NCBI GenBank assembly: GCA_009760855.2
Contig: WPIO01000072.1
Span: 410,001-474,000, forward strand
Length of the DNA: 64,000 nucleotides
Reading direction: 5' to 3'
Source of the DNA: Cristatella mucedo
Taxonomy: Eukaryota > Bryozoa > Phylactolaemata > Cristatellidae
Made by a program: the position numbers and the translations under genes. Position 1 is the stretch's first letter. Every line of letters starts with the position of its first letter. Shown here in pieces: positions 48,776 to 63,815 of this stretch. Below the pieces are notes generated by a model. The model made no database searches. It saw nothing but the letters and a program-made list of their open reading frames with translations, and was not told the origin of the DNA.

Positions 48776-50095
48776 AGGCACGCTCTCCAAAGGATTTGAG
48801 GTTCGCACGAGGTGTAGGTGAACGACTCGATTCAGAAAATCGAGTTGTACGATGCTTAGCCTGGTGGGGGAGTAGATCCGATACGGAAGGCTGGAGCCAA
48901 AGAAGGAATGTATCTAAAAATTAGTGACAGAACCTTGAAGTCGGTTCGCTGCGAGAGAGGGAGCTAGTGCAGGTCAGCTAGAATTGGTGTGATGTGGCAA
49001 CTGTGACGCTCACGACAGACAAGCCCAGCTGCAGAGTTTTGCACCATCTGTAAGTGCCTGATTATTGCACAGGCCGATCGACCAGCAAGCAGTGAGTGAC
49101 AGAAGTCGAGACGGGATGTTACCAATGCATGGGCCAATTTATATGTGGTAACCCTGTCTAAGCTAGCCCAAATTTTAGCAATGTTATGTAGCTGGAAGCC
49201 GACAGACTTGACTGCGAAGCTGATGTGATCGTCTAATGAAAGGTCACTTTGGAATAGGATACCTGGATTCCATGCAGATTCACTATGAGATATGCTGGCA
49301 GAACCGATTTTGAGCGTCAACCTTTCCAATTTCTGAATCACACTTGGTTTGCCCATAACTATTAAGTTGGTTTTTATCATCATTCAATTTAAGAAAGTTT
49401 TCTGTCCTCCATGCGCGGATGTCATCAATATATGCCGCAGCGGAGCTGAGAGAATTGGAAGTGCTGCAGGGCTGCGAGCGATCAAAGCGAGAAGCCGCAG
49501 TGCTGAGTGCCTGCGTCCGCATGGACGTAGAAGCTATGCCGAGAAATCGCATCGGCGTGTGCGAGAGCAATGTCATGTAATGTATCTCCGTCTGTAACCC
49601 CCGCAAAGCCATAAAGACAATGAGGGTGTTGGGCAGGAGAAAGTTTTGTATAGAGCACTCACTGCCTAAGAGGCTTTCGGTACGCATTCGGTAGCCAGCA
49701 GTATAAACCAGACCAAGCGCAGAGCCCTGCGGTACCCCATACTTCAGTAATTTTTCGGATGATCTCTGTCCGTTCTCGTCAATACTCTAGAATCTCTCAC
49801 TGAGATAGGACCTGAACAATAGCAGTGCAGTACCAGTGATGCCCAGGCGAGATGAGAGACGCTCCGGAATAGGATCTTAAGGATCGATAGTATGAAAAGC
49901 TGCCGAAGCAACCGAGCAAAACAAGCAGAGACACTCTACCCTGAGTCTGAATTCCTAAGTAGGTCGTTATACACACGAAGCAATGCTGACTCTCTGGACA
50001 GATTAGCTTTAAAACCAAACTGGAACTTACTAGCAATGTTTGAAGTTTCAATATATGAGTTCAGCTGGTATGCCACACTGAGGCGTATGGAGGGG
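48776..50095 (-). mobile_element. L2-like LINE subfamily 1, second copy
   Basis: On minus it runs from the RT 5' side (ADQLNSY / SESALLR-type remnants at about 50000) through a decayed YADD region to [31 protein letters not shown] and a C-terminal block at about 48780-48870. It stops abruptly at the older copy without its own tail. Frame breaks occur at about 49380 and 49700. Confidence 0.85.
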
Positions 50096-50099
50096 CGCT

Positions 50100-51230
50100 C
50101 GTGAAGGATCTGGTAGTCAGATAGTGTCGGATGATCCGATCCTGGAGTTCCGGCAGCGAGGAGCTACCCTTATCAGTATTGTTAAGAGGGTCATTGGAAG
50201 ACCGAACTAAAGCGGTTTCCACGGAATGGTCAGCTATAAATATTAATTAGAACTTGCTGAAAGATACGGTGAATTAATGAAATTATTTATTCGCAGTGCC
50301 ATCACTTGTTCAAGCGTCTTGATACAAATCTCAGAAAGGAGACTGTACGAAAGTTACTCACATTATAATTGTCTAGGTAGGCTTTTAAATAAGCAGCTTG
50401 ATAATTTCCGTTTTAAGAGGGGAAGATACTTCACAGGTAACCGGGTACATATTTACAGTATTAGTTACGGTGGGCAGCAACAGACCTCTGCATCTCCAAA
50501 AGAAACTGGTTGACACAGGATCTTGAGGACTAGTTTCTGCTTAATTCGGGAGACGAGCGAATCTGTATTATCTTGACTGCAAAAATCAGCTTCTAAAAAG
50601 TGCTCTCAGTCAATGACAATGCACCATTTCTGATTTAAATGTCTAATTACCTGTATATGGGCTTAGGCGGTCAGTTTTGCAGCTACTTTCTTGATTGATG
50701 AAATTGTTTTAAACCACGGGCAATCTTTACACACGAACGCTATCTTTTTAGGCATTGTAAATAGGAGTACCTGGTTGAATCCGACTAAAGAAAAGAGTCT
50801 CAGATCGATACTCTTATTCAGCTCTCACGACTGACCAATGCGGAAAAAGGACGAGGTTCAGCCCCTTGAAGTACTCCTCGCTGTGAAGTCCTCGCTGTGC
50901 CAGGTGATTTGTGGAGCACCGGTGAGAAAATGGCCCCGTTTCACTGACATGCCGGCCTAAAAAAACCACGGCTTCCAACCGCTAGAGGGTAGCAGCCCAT
51001 GCTCCATAGGCTAGGTCTCAGGGCTGGCCACCTGATACGATGTAACGGTAATTCTTAATTTGCTGCTGCTAGATTAACAATGCTGGAACATAAATTTTCG
51101 ACACGTTTCAAGTCCATTTTGACCGAGTACCAGTAATTGCAACACCCAGCATGCTGCACAGGGTAATATCGATCCTGTTAATCGATGGTGTAGCTTTGCA
51201 GTACAACTCTGCAGTTCTTAATTGGTCAAC
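50100..51230. other. Stretch without recognised gene
   Basis: Nothing assigned. It may contain diverged 5' LINE sequence near 50100-50250. Confidence 0.25.
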
Positions 51231-51274
51231 GGATCTTGCTACCGGAGACGTGAGTGTGCTGCTGACTTCGCGGG

Positions 51275-51450
51275 AGGAGAGTGAAAGGAGGGTGAAGGTG
51301 AATAAGGGAAGCCTCTGGCGCTCTGGCGCTCTGGTGCACGCTTCGCACTCCGAAAGCATCTCCGCGTCGCTGGCTGTGAATTGAAGGGAAAGGAGGGTGA
51401 AGGTGAATAAGGGAAGCCTGAGCTCGGGCACTCGGGTGCACGCTGCGCGC
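51275..51450. repeat. Two-unit direct repeat, about 105 bp period
   Basis: AAAGGAGGGTGAAGGTGAAT and the following AAGGGAAGCCT occur at 51284 and 51389. The rest of the unit (GGTGCACGCT.CGC) is also shared, with differences. Confidence 0.8.
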
Positions 51451-51949
51451 TGGTTGTGATTGGTCACCCTGCGACTTCGACCTCGCTGACATCGCTCACT
51501 GCTCGCAATGCTCACTACTCTGCTTTGCAGCGACACAGTGAAGTGTCAGGTGACGATTTAAATATATCAGCACGTCACCTTATGTGTGGACGGATCTAGT
51601 GCCTGAGCTGGCCGCGAGTGCGAATTTCTGTTGCTGGTAAGAACAACTTGTACATCGGTTCGACTGCCTTGGTCCTATATCTGCTGTATGGCGCTCTAGC
51701 GTTGCTGAAGAGGAGGATAAGAAGTGGTGACCCTCTTTAGCATCGACCTGGTGAGCTTCAATATGTGCATGCAACATAATTTCAGTGCATATATGTAAAG
51801 ATAATTCATATGCGTTCAAGCGGATGCGTGCTCCAGTTGTTAAGCATGTCGCAGCTTATGAGCTTCTGGGGAATGGAGTAGAACCTTCCTCTGCATGCAG
51901 AAGCTCTCTGCTCGCAGAATATATAAAATATATAATTCATTTATATAGA

Positions 51950-52005
51950 AAGATATCACATACTAAAACAAAGATATCACATACTAAAAAAAAGATATCA
52001 CGCAC
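51950..52005. repeat. Short tandem repeat, about 22 bp period
   Basis: AGATATCACATACTAAAA occurs twice with a third partial AGATATCACGCACC. Confidence 0.8.
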
Positions 52006-53450
52006 CAGCTCGGTGCCCTCAATCTAATCTCCTCCATCCTCCGTTAGTATAAAAGACAAGCACAACAAGAAGGATGTACTACATTTTTTTTTCGTGCAAG
52101 CACTGAACAAACTGGATGTAGCAAGTTAAATTATTCACCAGCATTTATTTAGGCAGCATTCTGGCTGATTTTTTCCGTGCTATTGGAACTCCATCAATTG
52201 AACTAGATACAATTTAGTTAAGAAAATATCCAGCATACGTGTTTGACAAAATAAAGGCTGTTAATGCCAGCTTTCGTGTACTCGTATAGAATCGAATGCT
52301 TGCGCCGTGGTTGGGCTGTGAGCTTCAAAGGAAGCGCTCACCTGGCGCTCAGCTGCATAGCCTCTGCTTCCATCCGCCAAGTACCTAGCGATCGTCGGGC
52401 TTTTCTTTTATGTCACCTTTCCTTTTTTCGTGGCAATGAGGTACCAGGAAGTATTTAAAGAATTCCCGGCGGCCTGCTGTACAAAACAGCTTCTCTTGGT
52501 GCTCTTCTATCATGGAAGTGGCTTCGCTTTGTAGATTTCATATGCGTCTGCCGAAATATTGGAGTTGTTAGGACGCACGCCTCGGCTTTGGAGGCGATGC
52601 GTCAACTCCCCAGGAAAACCCATGACTTCCTTAACATTTTTTCCCTTTAGGGCTAAGATATCTCTCGGTGGTGTTTGTCGTCGAGTCTACCCAGCTGTAG
52701 ACTCAGTTAGCATCTACTTAATTATTTAAACGCTGCGTAAGGTATCACATCATAAATCATGATCGGTTGCTACATACAGGCCTGTTTGATGCCAGACATT
52801 CGACCGAGAAATCTGCTAGAGAGCCCTTCTAGAGAGAGAGCTCGTATTTTACTTATTTTATATATCCACATACTTTATAATATCCTATTACGGAAACTGT
52901 TTAGCTCAAACTTCTGTCAGATTTGAAAAGTGATGGGGAGCTTCTCAGTCTTATGAAGATGTGCATCGTATCTATCTCTGTATCAGCACTAGCTGAGCCA
53001 GCATGCTAAGTTGCTGGAAAAAGGAATCCGGCATAATCTCGCGGTCACCTAGGTCCTGTGGCGTAGCAGTATTTCTTTATCCGCACACCGTCGGCATCTT
53101 TCCGACATTAAATGGAAATGCGGGTCGGCCCTAATCGGTCCGGCTCGGCATTCCTTGCTGCTTATGTAGCACAGCAGCCCCAGTGTATTAGAGCATCGAT
53201 GTACTCTCGGATCGACAACCAAGCTTCTACTCACCCCGTATCTTTTTAGTATCAAACGATAGGATAGCCCTCGTCGATAAGTTGCTGTTGCAGTTTCGCT
53301 CAAGAGGCGGCCACTGGTGTTTCCTTGGTAGATGGGCAGCTCTGGCACCGATTTCAGCTATTGCCTTTGGGCAGCATTGCAACAGGCGCGGCCATTCCAC
53401 AAGGAGTCAATGAGGTGCTTGCCATAGGACCACTGGTGCTAGCACTGGGC
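52006..53450. other. Stretch without recognised gene
   Basis: Nothing assigned. Confidence 0.3.
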
Positions 53451-53454
53451 AGGA

Positions 53455-53625
53455 TTAAAGGGCAAGAACTAAAGCTCCAGCAACAGTAAAGAGCTGGTCC
53501 TTCCAGTGCCATGCAAACAAGAGCTCGTGCAAAAGGTGAAAACCGCTCTTCCGGGCAGAAGCAGTTGCCTCGATGGTAGCCATGCTCAATAGCTCAATGC
53601 ACTTGGATGCTGTTGTCTCGAAAAG
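53455..53625 (-). CDS. Possible terminal exon of an unidentified gene
   Basis: On minus, a pyrimidine-rich acceptor TATTCTTTCCTTGCAG is followed at 53625 by 56 open codons and TAA at 53455-53457. The residues (ETTASKCIELLSMATIEATA, FHLLHELLFAWHWKDQL) have protein-like composition and a probable helical repeat character. I do not recognise a family, and upstream exons are not identified; an open minus frame at about 53690-53890 could be one. The signal is modest. Confidence 0.3.
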   Translation of the reverse strand, partial: LFETTASKCIELLSMATIEATASARKSGFHLLHELLFAWHWKDQLFTVAGALVLAL

Positions 53626-54202
53626 CTGCAAGGAAAGAATAGGCACAAGATAGAAATAGAAAGAAAGAATAGGCACAATTGGCGAAGAAGAAGTTGAAAC
53701 TGCCAGCGGAGCCTGTAATCAGGAATAATACGGAGATGCCCAGAGTTGGAGCAAAGCAGTGCGATGATGCAGCATGGGTGAGCAGGAGCTCCGGTGGGAT
53801 GCTGACTGGCATGACAGTGTCGGGCAAAAGTCCCCTCGACCGGCTTAGCGGCCGTCGAAGGCCGAGCCACAGAGACAGCCGTAGCACAAATTAACTAACG
53901 GACTATCGCTTTGAGATTGAGGCGGCGTTGGCATTAATGTGTCAAAGTAATATTACCGGAGGATTGCCATACAAAAGTACCAGTTGAACGGAATAGAAAA
54001 AAGGCGTGCGTTCTGAAATGTTCAAGTGGGACGGCGAAAAGGCATTATTTCTGTAATATTAGGACTCCTGGTTCAAACCGTAATACTTATAATGGTAAGA
54101 TGGCGCATGGTGCTGTATACATGCGCATGCTCATACTAATGATAAAAGGGCATTTTGATCCAAGTCTGATGGATAAATCTTTTTCTACGCATTTTGCATG
54201 TA

Positions 54203-54873
54203 CAGTCGTCCCTCATTGATCACGGTTAACCAGTACCAGAATCTACCACGATAAGTGAATTTCCGCGAAGTAAGATTCTTTATTTAGAAATCGAATATTT
54301 TCGTAATTTGAGCACAGAAAATCTGTTCGACACTCTAAATGCGGTTTTTAACATTATTAGAGCCCTCTGGATATGAAATAGCACCGCTTTAATCACCAAT
54401 ACCCCCGTATTACTCAATACATTAGACACAATAAGAGAAAATAGGACATCTTAAACGTTAAAAATATCATATAATTATTATTATACATTAAATTGAGTCT
54501 GAGACAATCAGTGTCCAGGATAGGAAGAGGATAGGATAGATAATCAGTGAACAGCGTGCTCTGATTGGTTTTGTTTCATCATACCAGATGTTTAGTCACA
54601 AATTTCTAGCCCACACGCTAGGAGTGGTCAACCGGCTGTAGCTGGCGTTAAAGGATTTGTGGGAGCGCTTGAATATATGGGCCGCAAGTCTATAAGTCAA
54701 GTAATTTTAATTTTAATTTTATTACAGGTGTGTATAGTTAAATCTGACAACTGAGCGAGCGCTGTATCATTTTCGCTACGCCAATCTACTTTTTAATGAA
54801 TGTACGTGTATTGAAAAAATGCTACAGAATGAAGCCACGAAAGTCGAAGCGCGAAGTGGCGAAAGACAACTGT
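54203..54873. mobile_element. Non-autonomous Tc1/mariner-superfamily element, 671 bp, TA duplications
   Basis: It starts CAGTCGTCCCTCATTGATCA and ends GAAGTGGCGAAAGACAACTG, an imperfect inverted repeat, with TA at 54201-54202 and 54874-54875. Internal blocks AAGTGAATTTCCGCGAAGTA and TTTTTAACATTATTAGAGCC match, from memory, a mariner/Tigger-type repeat widespread in vertebrates. No transposase frame is present. Confidence 0.85.
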
Positions 54874-54959
54874 ATTGGGAAAAAAGCATACCAATTTGTT
54901 AGCAATGCAGAGTTTCTGTGCATGCAACAATGGACAATTCACATGAACGCAGCAAATAC

Positions 54960-55245
54960 TGTGAAGAAGAGATGAAATTTAAGCTTCTTTTTTAGATCTT
55001 TGTAAGTCAGAGGCTTTTATTTTTACGTCAGTAGTGAGCGAGTTTAAGGCTTTGCGAGCGTATGAACGCTTTTTAAACGGTTCAAGACGGTTTTCACCGG
55101 ATTTAAGGTTAGGTATAGGCAAGGCTAAGCGAGTTGAATCAGAAGAGCATGTGGCGCGCTGTCTTGCCTGGTTGGGAAGTAGTTCAGATAGGTAGGACGG
55201 AGCAAGAGAATGATGAGACCTAAAAGTGAATGACAACACTTTTAC
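54960..55245 (-). mobile_element. L2-like LINE subfamily 1 C-terminal fragment
   Basis: On minus it encodes [20 protein letters not shown] and LPNQARQRAT, and a decayed AWNSL-like block (ALNSL). It lies head to head against the intact plus-strand copy. Confidence 0.82.
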
Positions 55246-56809
55246 AATAATGATAAGACATTCGCACGACTTCGTGGTGCATAATGGAAACTTGAGAGAC
55301 TGTGGGCTACTGCTCCTACGTTGCATTGATCTGCTGCTGCCATGCATAACCAACATCATTAATATGTCACTAGCCTCAGGTCAGGTCCCAGCACCTTTCA
55401 AAAAAGCTGTAGTCAGGCCACTTCTCAAGAAAGCTACACTAGACCAAGAGAACTTAAGCAACTACCGCCCAGTCTCCCTTCTACCATTCCTATCAAAGAC
55501 ACTGGTACGGGTCGTGGCAGACCAGCTGAACTCGTATATCGAAACCTCACACCTTGCTAGTAAGTTCCAGTCTGGCTTTAGAGCTAATCACTCCACAGAG
55601 TCAGCATTGCTTCGGGTGTACAACGACCTACTTAGGAATGCAGACATGGGTAGAGTGTCTCTTCTTGTCTTGCTCGATCTTTCGGCAGCTTTTGATACCA
55701 TCGATCACAAAGTACTTCTAGAGCGCCTCTCATCTCGCCTGGGCATCACTGGCACTGCTCTGCAGTGGTTCAGGTCCTATCTCAGTGGGAGACTCCAGAG
55801 TGTTGACGTGAATGGACAAAGATCATCTGAAGTACCTCTAAAATATGGAGTACCTCAGGGCTCTGTGCTAGGTCCGGTCCTTTTCACCGTTTATACTCTC
55901 CCTCTCGCTGATGTGATTGCCAAGCACAATCTAGGCTTTCACTTCTATGCGGATGACACTCAGTTGTACCTTTGCTTTGATCCCTCCCAGCCTTCGAGCA
56001 CCTCAAATTCTCTCAACTCATTTGCTGCATGCATTGATGACATCCGATCATGGATGGCAGCAAATTTTCTAAAACTAAACGATGATAAAACTAACTTACT
56101 AGTTATGGGCAAACCTAGTGTTATTCAGAAATTGGAAAGGCTGACTTTCAAAATTGGCTCTGCCAGCATATCTCCAGTTGCATCAGCTCGAAATCTAGGT
56201 GTCATATTCCAAAGCGACCTCTCGTTAGACGACCACATCAGCTCCACAGTCAAATCAGCCTATTTTCAGCTTCATAACATTGCTAAAATTAGGGCTTGTT
56301 TAGATAAGGATACCACGTCCAAGTTGGTCCATGCATTCGTGACATCTCGTCTCGACTTCTGCAACTCACTGCTTACTGGCCTACCAGCATGTGCGATCAG
56401 GCGATTGCAGCTGGTGCAAAACTCTGCAGCTAGGCTTGTCTGTCGTGAGCGTCGCAGTTGCCACATTACTCCACTTCTCGCCGACCTGCACTGGTTACCA
56501 GTCAAGCAACGGATTGACTTCAAGGTTTTGTCGCTCACTTTTAGGTCTCTTCATTCTATGGCTCCAGCCTATCTTTCAGATATACTACCCCATCAGGCAA
56601 AGCATCGTACCACTCGCTTTTCGGAATCCAACAGTCTAGAAATACCTCGTACAAACCTTAAATCCTTTGGAGACCGTGCATTTAGCTCGTATGCTCCCAC
56701 AGCCTGGAACTCCCTCCCGACCTGCATCAGAACATCCCCTGACCTGACCACATTTAAAGGAAACTTAAAAACATACCTATGTAGGACAGCATTTAGTGGG
56801 TCCTTGTGA
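55226..56809 (+). CDS. LINE ORF2 reverse transcriptase, 5'-truncated but open (527 codons)
   Basis: The frame opens at 55226; LINE homology starts near 55310 ([15 protein letters not shown]), so the first ~28 residues are probably fortuitous. RT blocks in order: [11 protein letters not shown] (~59), [13 protein letters not shown] (~80), [13 protein letters not shown] (~117), [13 protein letters not shown] (motif A, ~148), [11 protein letters not shown] (motif B, ~207), [10 protein letters not shown] (catalytic motif C, ~238), then the [14 protein letters not shown] and [20 protein letters not shown] blocks and a C-terminal [15 protein letters not shown]. The N-terminal apurinic-type endonuclease of a full L2/CR1 ORF2 is missing. 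Family role: target-primed reverse transcription. The absence of stops suggests recent insertion. Confidence 0.93.
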   Translation: MNDNTFTIMIRHSHDFVVHNGNLRDCGLLLLRCIDLLLPCITNIINMSLASGQVPAPFKKAVVRPLLKKATLDQENLSNYRPVSLLPFLSKTLVRVVADQLNSYIETSHLASKFQSGFRANHSTESALLRVYNDLLRNADMGRVSLLVLLDLSAAFDTIDHKVLLERLSSRLGITGTALQWFRSYLSGRLQSVDVNGQRSSEVPLKYGVPQGSVLGPVLFTVYTLPLADVIAKHNLGFHFYADDTQLYLCFDPSQPSSTSNSLNSFAACIDDIRSWMAANFLKLNDDKTNLLVMGKPSVIQKLERLTFKIGSASISPVASARNLGVIFQSDLSLDDHISSTVKSAYFQLHNIAKIRACLDKDTTSKLVHAFVTSRLDFCNSLLTGLPACAIRRLQLVQNSAARLVCRERRSCHITPLLADLHWLPVKQRIDFKVLSLTFRSLHSMAPAYLSDILPHQAKHRTTRFSESNSLEIPRTNLKSFGDRAFSSYAPTAWNSLPTCIRTSPDLTTFKGNLKTYLCRTAFSGSL

Positions 56810-57045
56810 TTCGTCCTCGATGTGCTTATGCGTGCTGACACTGTTCATGCTGCCACTAACCACATTTGCATGATGACCCAGTGCATGTAACCCCTAACCA
56901 TGTTATTCATTTTGTTTGTTTTTCAAGCATGATTTTACTTACTATTCTATTGCGTATCACTTTGCAGCAAATGTAAAGCGCCTAGAAAGAGATTAAGTTC
57001 TCTGAGGGCGCTTTATCAAGTGCAATATTATTATATTATTATTAT
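55300..57045 (+). mobile_element. L2-like LINE subfamily 1, youngest copy with 3' UTR and tail
   Basis: 5'-truncated inside the ORF2 protein just before the reverse transcriptase. It then runs without interruption to the stop at 56809, a ~190-bp 3' UTR and the 3' hairpin and TTATTA tail. It is the best reference for the other copies in the window. Confidence 0.93.
56975..57014 (+). other. L2 3'-end hairpin (RT recognition structure)
   Basis: AAAGCGCC (56975-56982) pairs with GGCGCTTT (57007-57014). An inner AGAG...CTCT pairing lies in the loop. It is followed by ATTATTATATTATT. The same structure ends SINE family B. Confidence 0.85.
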
Positions 57046-61514
<4,469 letters not shown>

Positions 61515-63138
61515 CAGAGGCATAGCATGGCATGGGTGGGGGGGACAGGTGTCCCCCGGCGCCAAGACCGAGGGGGTGCCAAAACCGCAATGGATTGTGC
61601 ATAATTTCTAAAACTTTTTCATGTGAGAATACCAATCTTGATTTCACGAAATTCCTCGTTTCAATGGACTCGACTATTGCTGGCTGAGCTAGCTAGCAAG
61701 TTTACAGACTTAGATAAGCTGTAGCTTGATGCTCTCACGGCACACGCCCGACGACACGCCCGACGATGTGTGCAGCCGTTCACCCCTCCGTCCGCGTTCC
61801 AAATGCCCTACCCGTCCGCTCGCCCTATCCTGCCTGTCACAGGTGAGCTGCGTCGTGCCAAGGGCGAGCCCGGCCTGCTATGTTGGGTCAAGGGCGAGCG
61901 AGTGTACCGCGGCCGAGCACCGACACGCTATTAGACAACATCAGCCAGGCTTGCCAAACTGGCTATGCTACGACAACGCAGCTCTCATGGCTGGCCACTG
62001 TCAGGTGTCTAAAAGAGAATACTGTCCAGAAATGAGAAGGCAACTTTTGTAAACTTTGATAGCCACAGCTTGAACCTGGCAGGAGTTCATGCTGCAAGTC
62101 AAGATTCTGTTGTCATTACCTTTTTCAGGACAATAGAGAATACTTAATTACTCTTTTGAAGATCAAATCTGAGGTGGGAAGTACTGAAAACAGCCTTAGC
62201 CATCACTGTTAAGGATGTCTCTTGTGACCTTCACTCTCTTGAGATTGAGTTGTCAAGACTTCGAGAAGACCTGTGCCAAGAATTGCTAATATGTGCCAAA
62301 AGGAGATGTGAATTGCGGGGAGTTGCAGATGAGTGGAGAGTTCGCCGAAGGACATGGATGCCTGGGGAACTCTCTCAAGATGTCGGTCTCACGACAGACG
62401 GGGAGATTTTAAGAATCTTGAAAGATAGCATAGACTATCTCCGACAAGAAATTCCATCTAGGTTTTCCCGGCTCACGGGTCTTGATGCCAAATTTGGTTT
62501 CTTGTTGGAAGTTACGCTTTTTTAAGACACTTTACCGGAGCAATTTCTGCCAGCAACGTCTCGATCTTGGAGGCTTCTATTGTTAAGAAGTTGATGGAAC
62601 ACAACTGTACAACAAAATATGTGACTTTAAAATTGTTCTTGCCACACGTATAGACTCGGCACTAAAGACGCCTCTGGAACTCGTGTGTTTCATTGTTATG
62701 TATGGAGACGTAATTCCTAATTTTATATTTGCCTTGCAAGTTCTTCTCACCGTAGCTGTATCAGTTGTCAGCTGTGAACGTTTCCTGTAGAAAGCTGAAG
62801 ATAATCTTGTCTTATCTGAGAGCATCAATGGGGTAAGGTTGACTCTTCGATTTGGCCTTGTTAAGCACAGAGAAAGAAACTGTGGAAAATATTGACTTTC
62901 AAACTGTAATAGACCAGCTTTCCATGTTCAAGGCCAGATAATTCCCCCGAGTTAAAGCTGTGATAGCTACCTTGTACCTGCACTACGGTGAATAAAGCTT
63001 TATCGATTTGATATGCCTGCTAGTGTGTATTTTTAACATTTTTTCTGTGGTGGAGCTATTTTGCAGCAGTTTTTGACAAGATGAGGCACGCTATTCGTAG
63101 CTTTGTCCCGGGCGCCGAAAGGTTTCATTACACCTTTG
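61515..63138 (+). mobile_element. hAT-superfamily transposon, ZMYM1-like, decayed
   Basis: The left end CAGAGGCATAGC... has a typical hAT G/C-rich subterminal (GGGGGGGACAGGTGTCCCCC, GGCGCC). A right end ...GGGCGCC...ATTACACCTTTG is a weak inverted match. No convincing 8-bp duplication is seen, so the edges are provisional. The transposase remnants inside fix the class. Confidence 0.6.
61945..62940 (+). pseudogene. hAT / ZMYM1-like transposase pseudogene
   Basis: Blocks in order across frame breaks: CYDNAALMAGH (about 61960, the D/N-rich block after the first catalytic Asp region), SHSLNLAGVHAASQDSVV (about 62063; the HSLNL motif is diagnostic), RWEVLKTALAITVK (62173), a 91-residue open segment 62250-62525 with RTWMPGELSQDVGL and LTGLDAKFGFLL, and a C-terminal dimerisation-domain remnant (CERFL..KLKIILSYLR, then FQTVIDQLSMFKAR, about 62775-62937). 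Several frameshifts and stops. The N-terminal BED/TTF zinc finger and first catalytic region are not recognisable, so there is a 5' deletion. Confidence 0.8.
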
Positions 63139-63139
63139 T

Positions 63140-63292
63140 TCATGCTACGTCACTTCCTCGACTATCCTCTTGACTAAGCTACGGTTCTCACTTTCTCTTT
63201 ACTGCTCTAGATAGAGTAAGGTGGCTACCATATGCTTACCGAAAACCGCCTAGGCTTTGAGGGTGCCATCGAAAACTCCCAAGAGGAAAACT
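63140..63292 (+). mobile_element. L2/CR1-like LINE subfamily 2, 3' end
   Basis: It matches 21660-21815: CATGCTAC.TCACT.CCTC, CTTTCTCTTT, GTTGGCTACC/GTGGCTACC, and the CCGAAA.CCGC.TAGGCT end. Directly right of the hAT end. Confidence 0.7.
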
Positions 63293-63434
63293 ATTAGTCC
63301 CCTTGGCTTTGTTGAGTAGCATACTAAGATCCATTGTAATTACGTATCCGGTGTCTGCATGCACAAGCGCACAAACGACAATTCACACGGAGGGAATGAA
63401 TGCTGCGATGAACAGGTTCGCGTCTAGCTTGTTT

Positions 63435-63815
63435 TACATGCTGTCAAGTCGTCAGGGGATGTCATAGCGTCAGTTGAGAGTGAGTTCCGGGCTTTGGGAG
63501 CGTACGAACTAAAGGCATGGTCTTCAAAGAACTTTAGGTCGACTGCAGGCACAGCTAAACGACTTGAGTCAGAAGAGCAGCGGGTGGTGCGGCGCCTAGC
63601 GCGACTCGGAAGTATTCAGATATATGTAGGCTGGAGCAAGAGAATGAAGGCACCGAGATGTGAGTGGCAGTGACCTTGAACTCGATGACCCGATTTATGG
63701 GGAGCCGGTACAGGTCATGAGAGATTTGGTATACTGCGGCCGTTGCGATTTTCTCTTCGGACTTGCCTAGATGCAGAGTTCTCCACCAGCTGTGTCTTAT
63801 TGCACAGGCAGGAGG
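63435..63815 (-). mobile_element. L2-like LINE subfamily 1, C-terminal fragment, diverged
   Basis: It aligns by eye with 22765-23150: GTCAGGGGATGT, GAGTTCC.GGCTTTGGGAGC.TACGAACTAAA, GGCTGGAGC, and CACCAGCTG..T at the far end. The remaining bases to 64000 were not assigned. Confidence 0.78.

Noticed and set aside
62250-62525. Independent 91-residue host gene
   Set aside because: Flanking shifted frames continue the same hAT transposase on both sides, so it is one open segment of a pseudogene.
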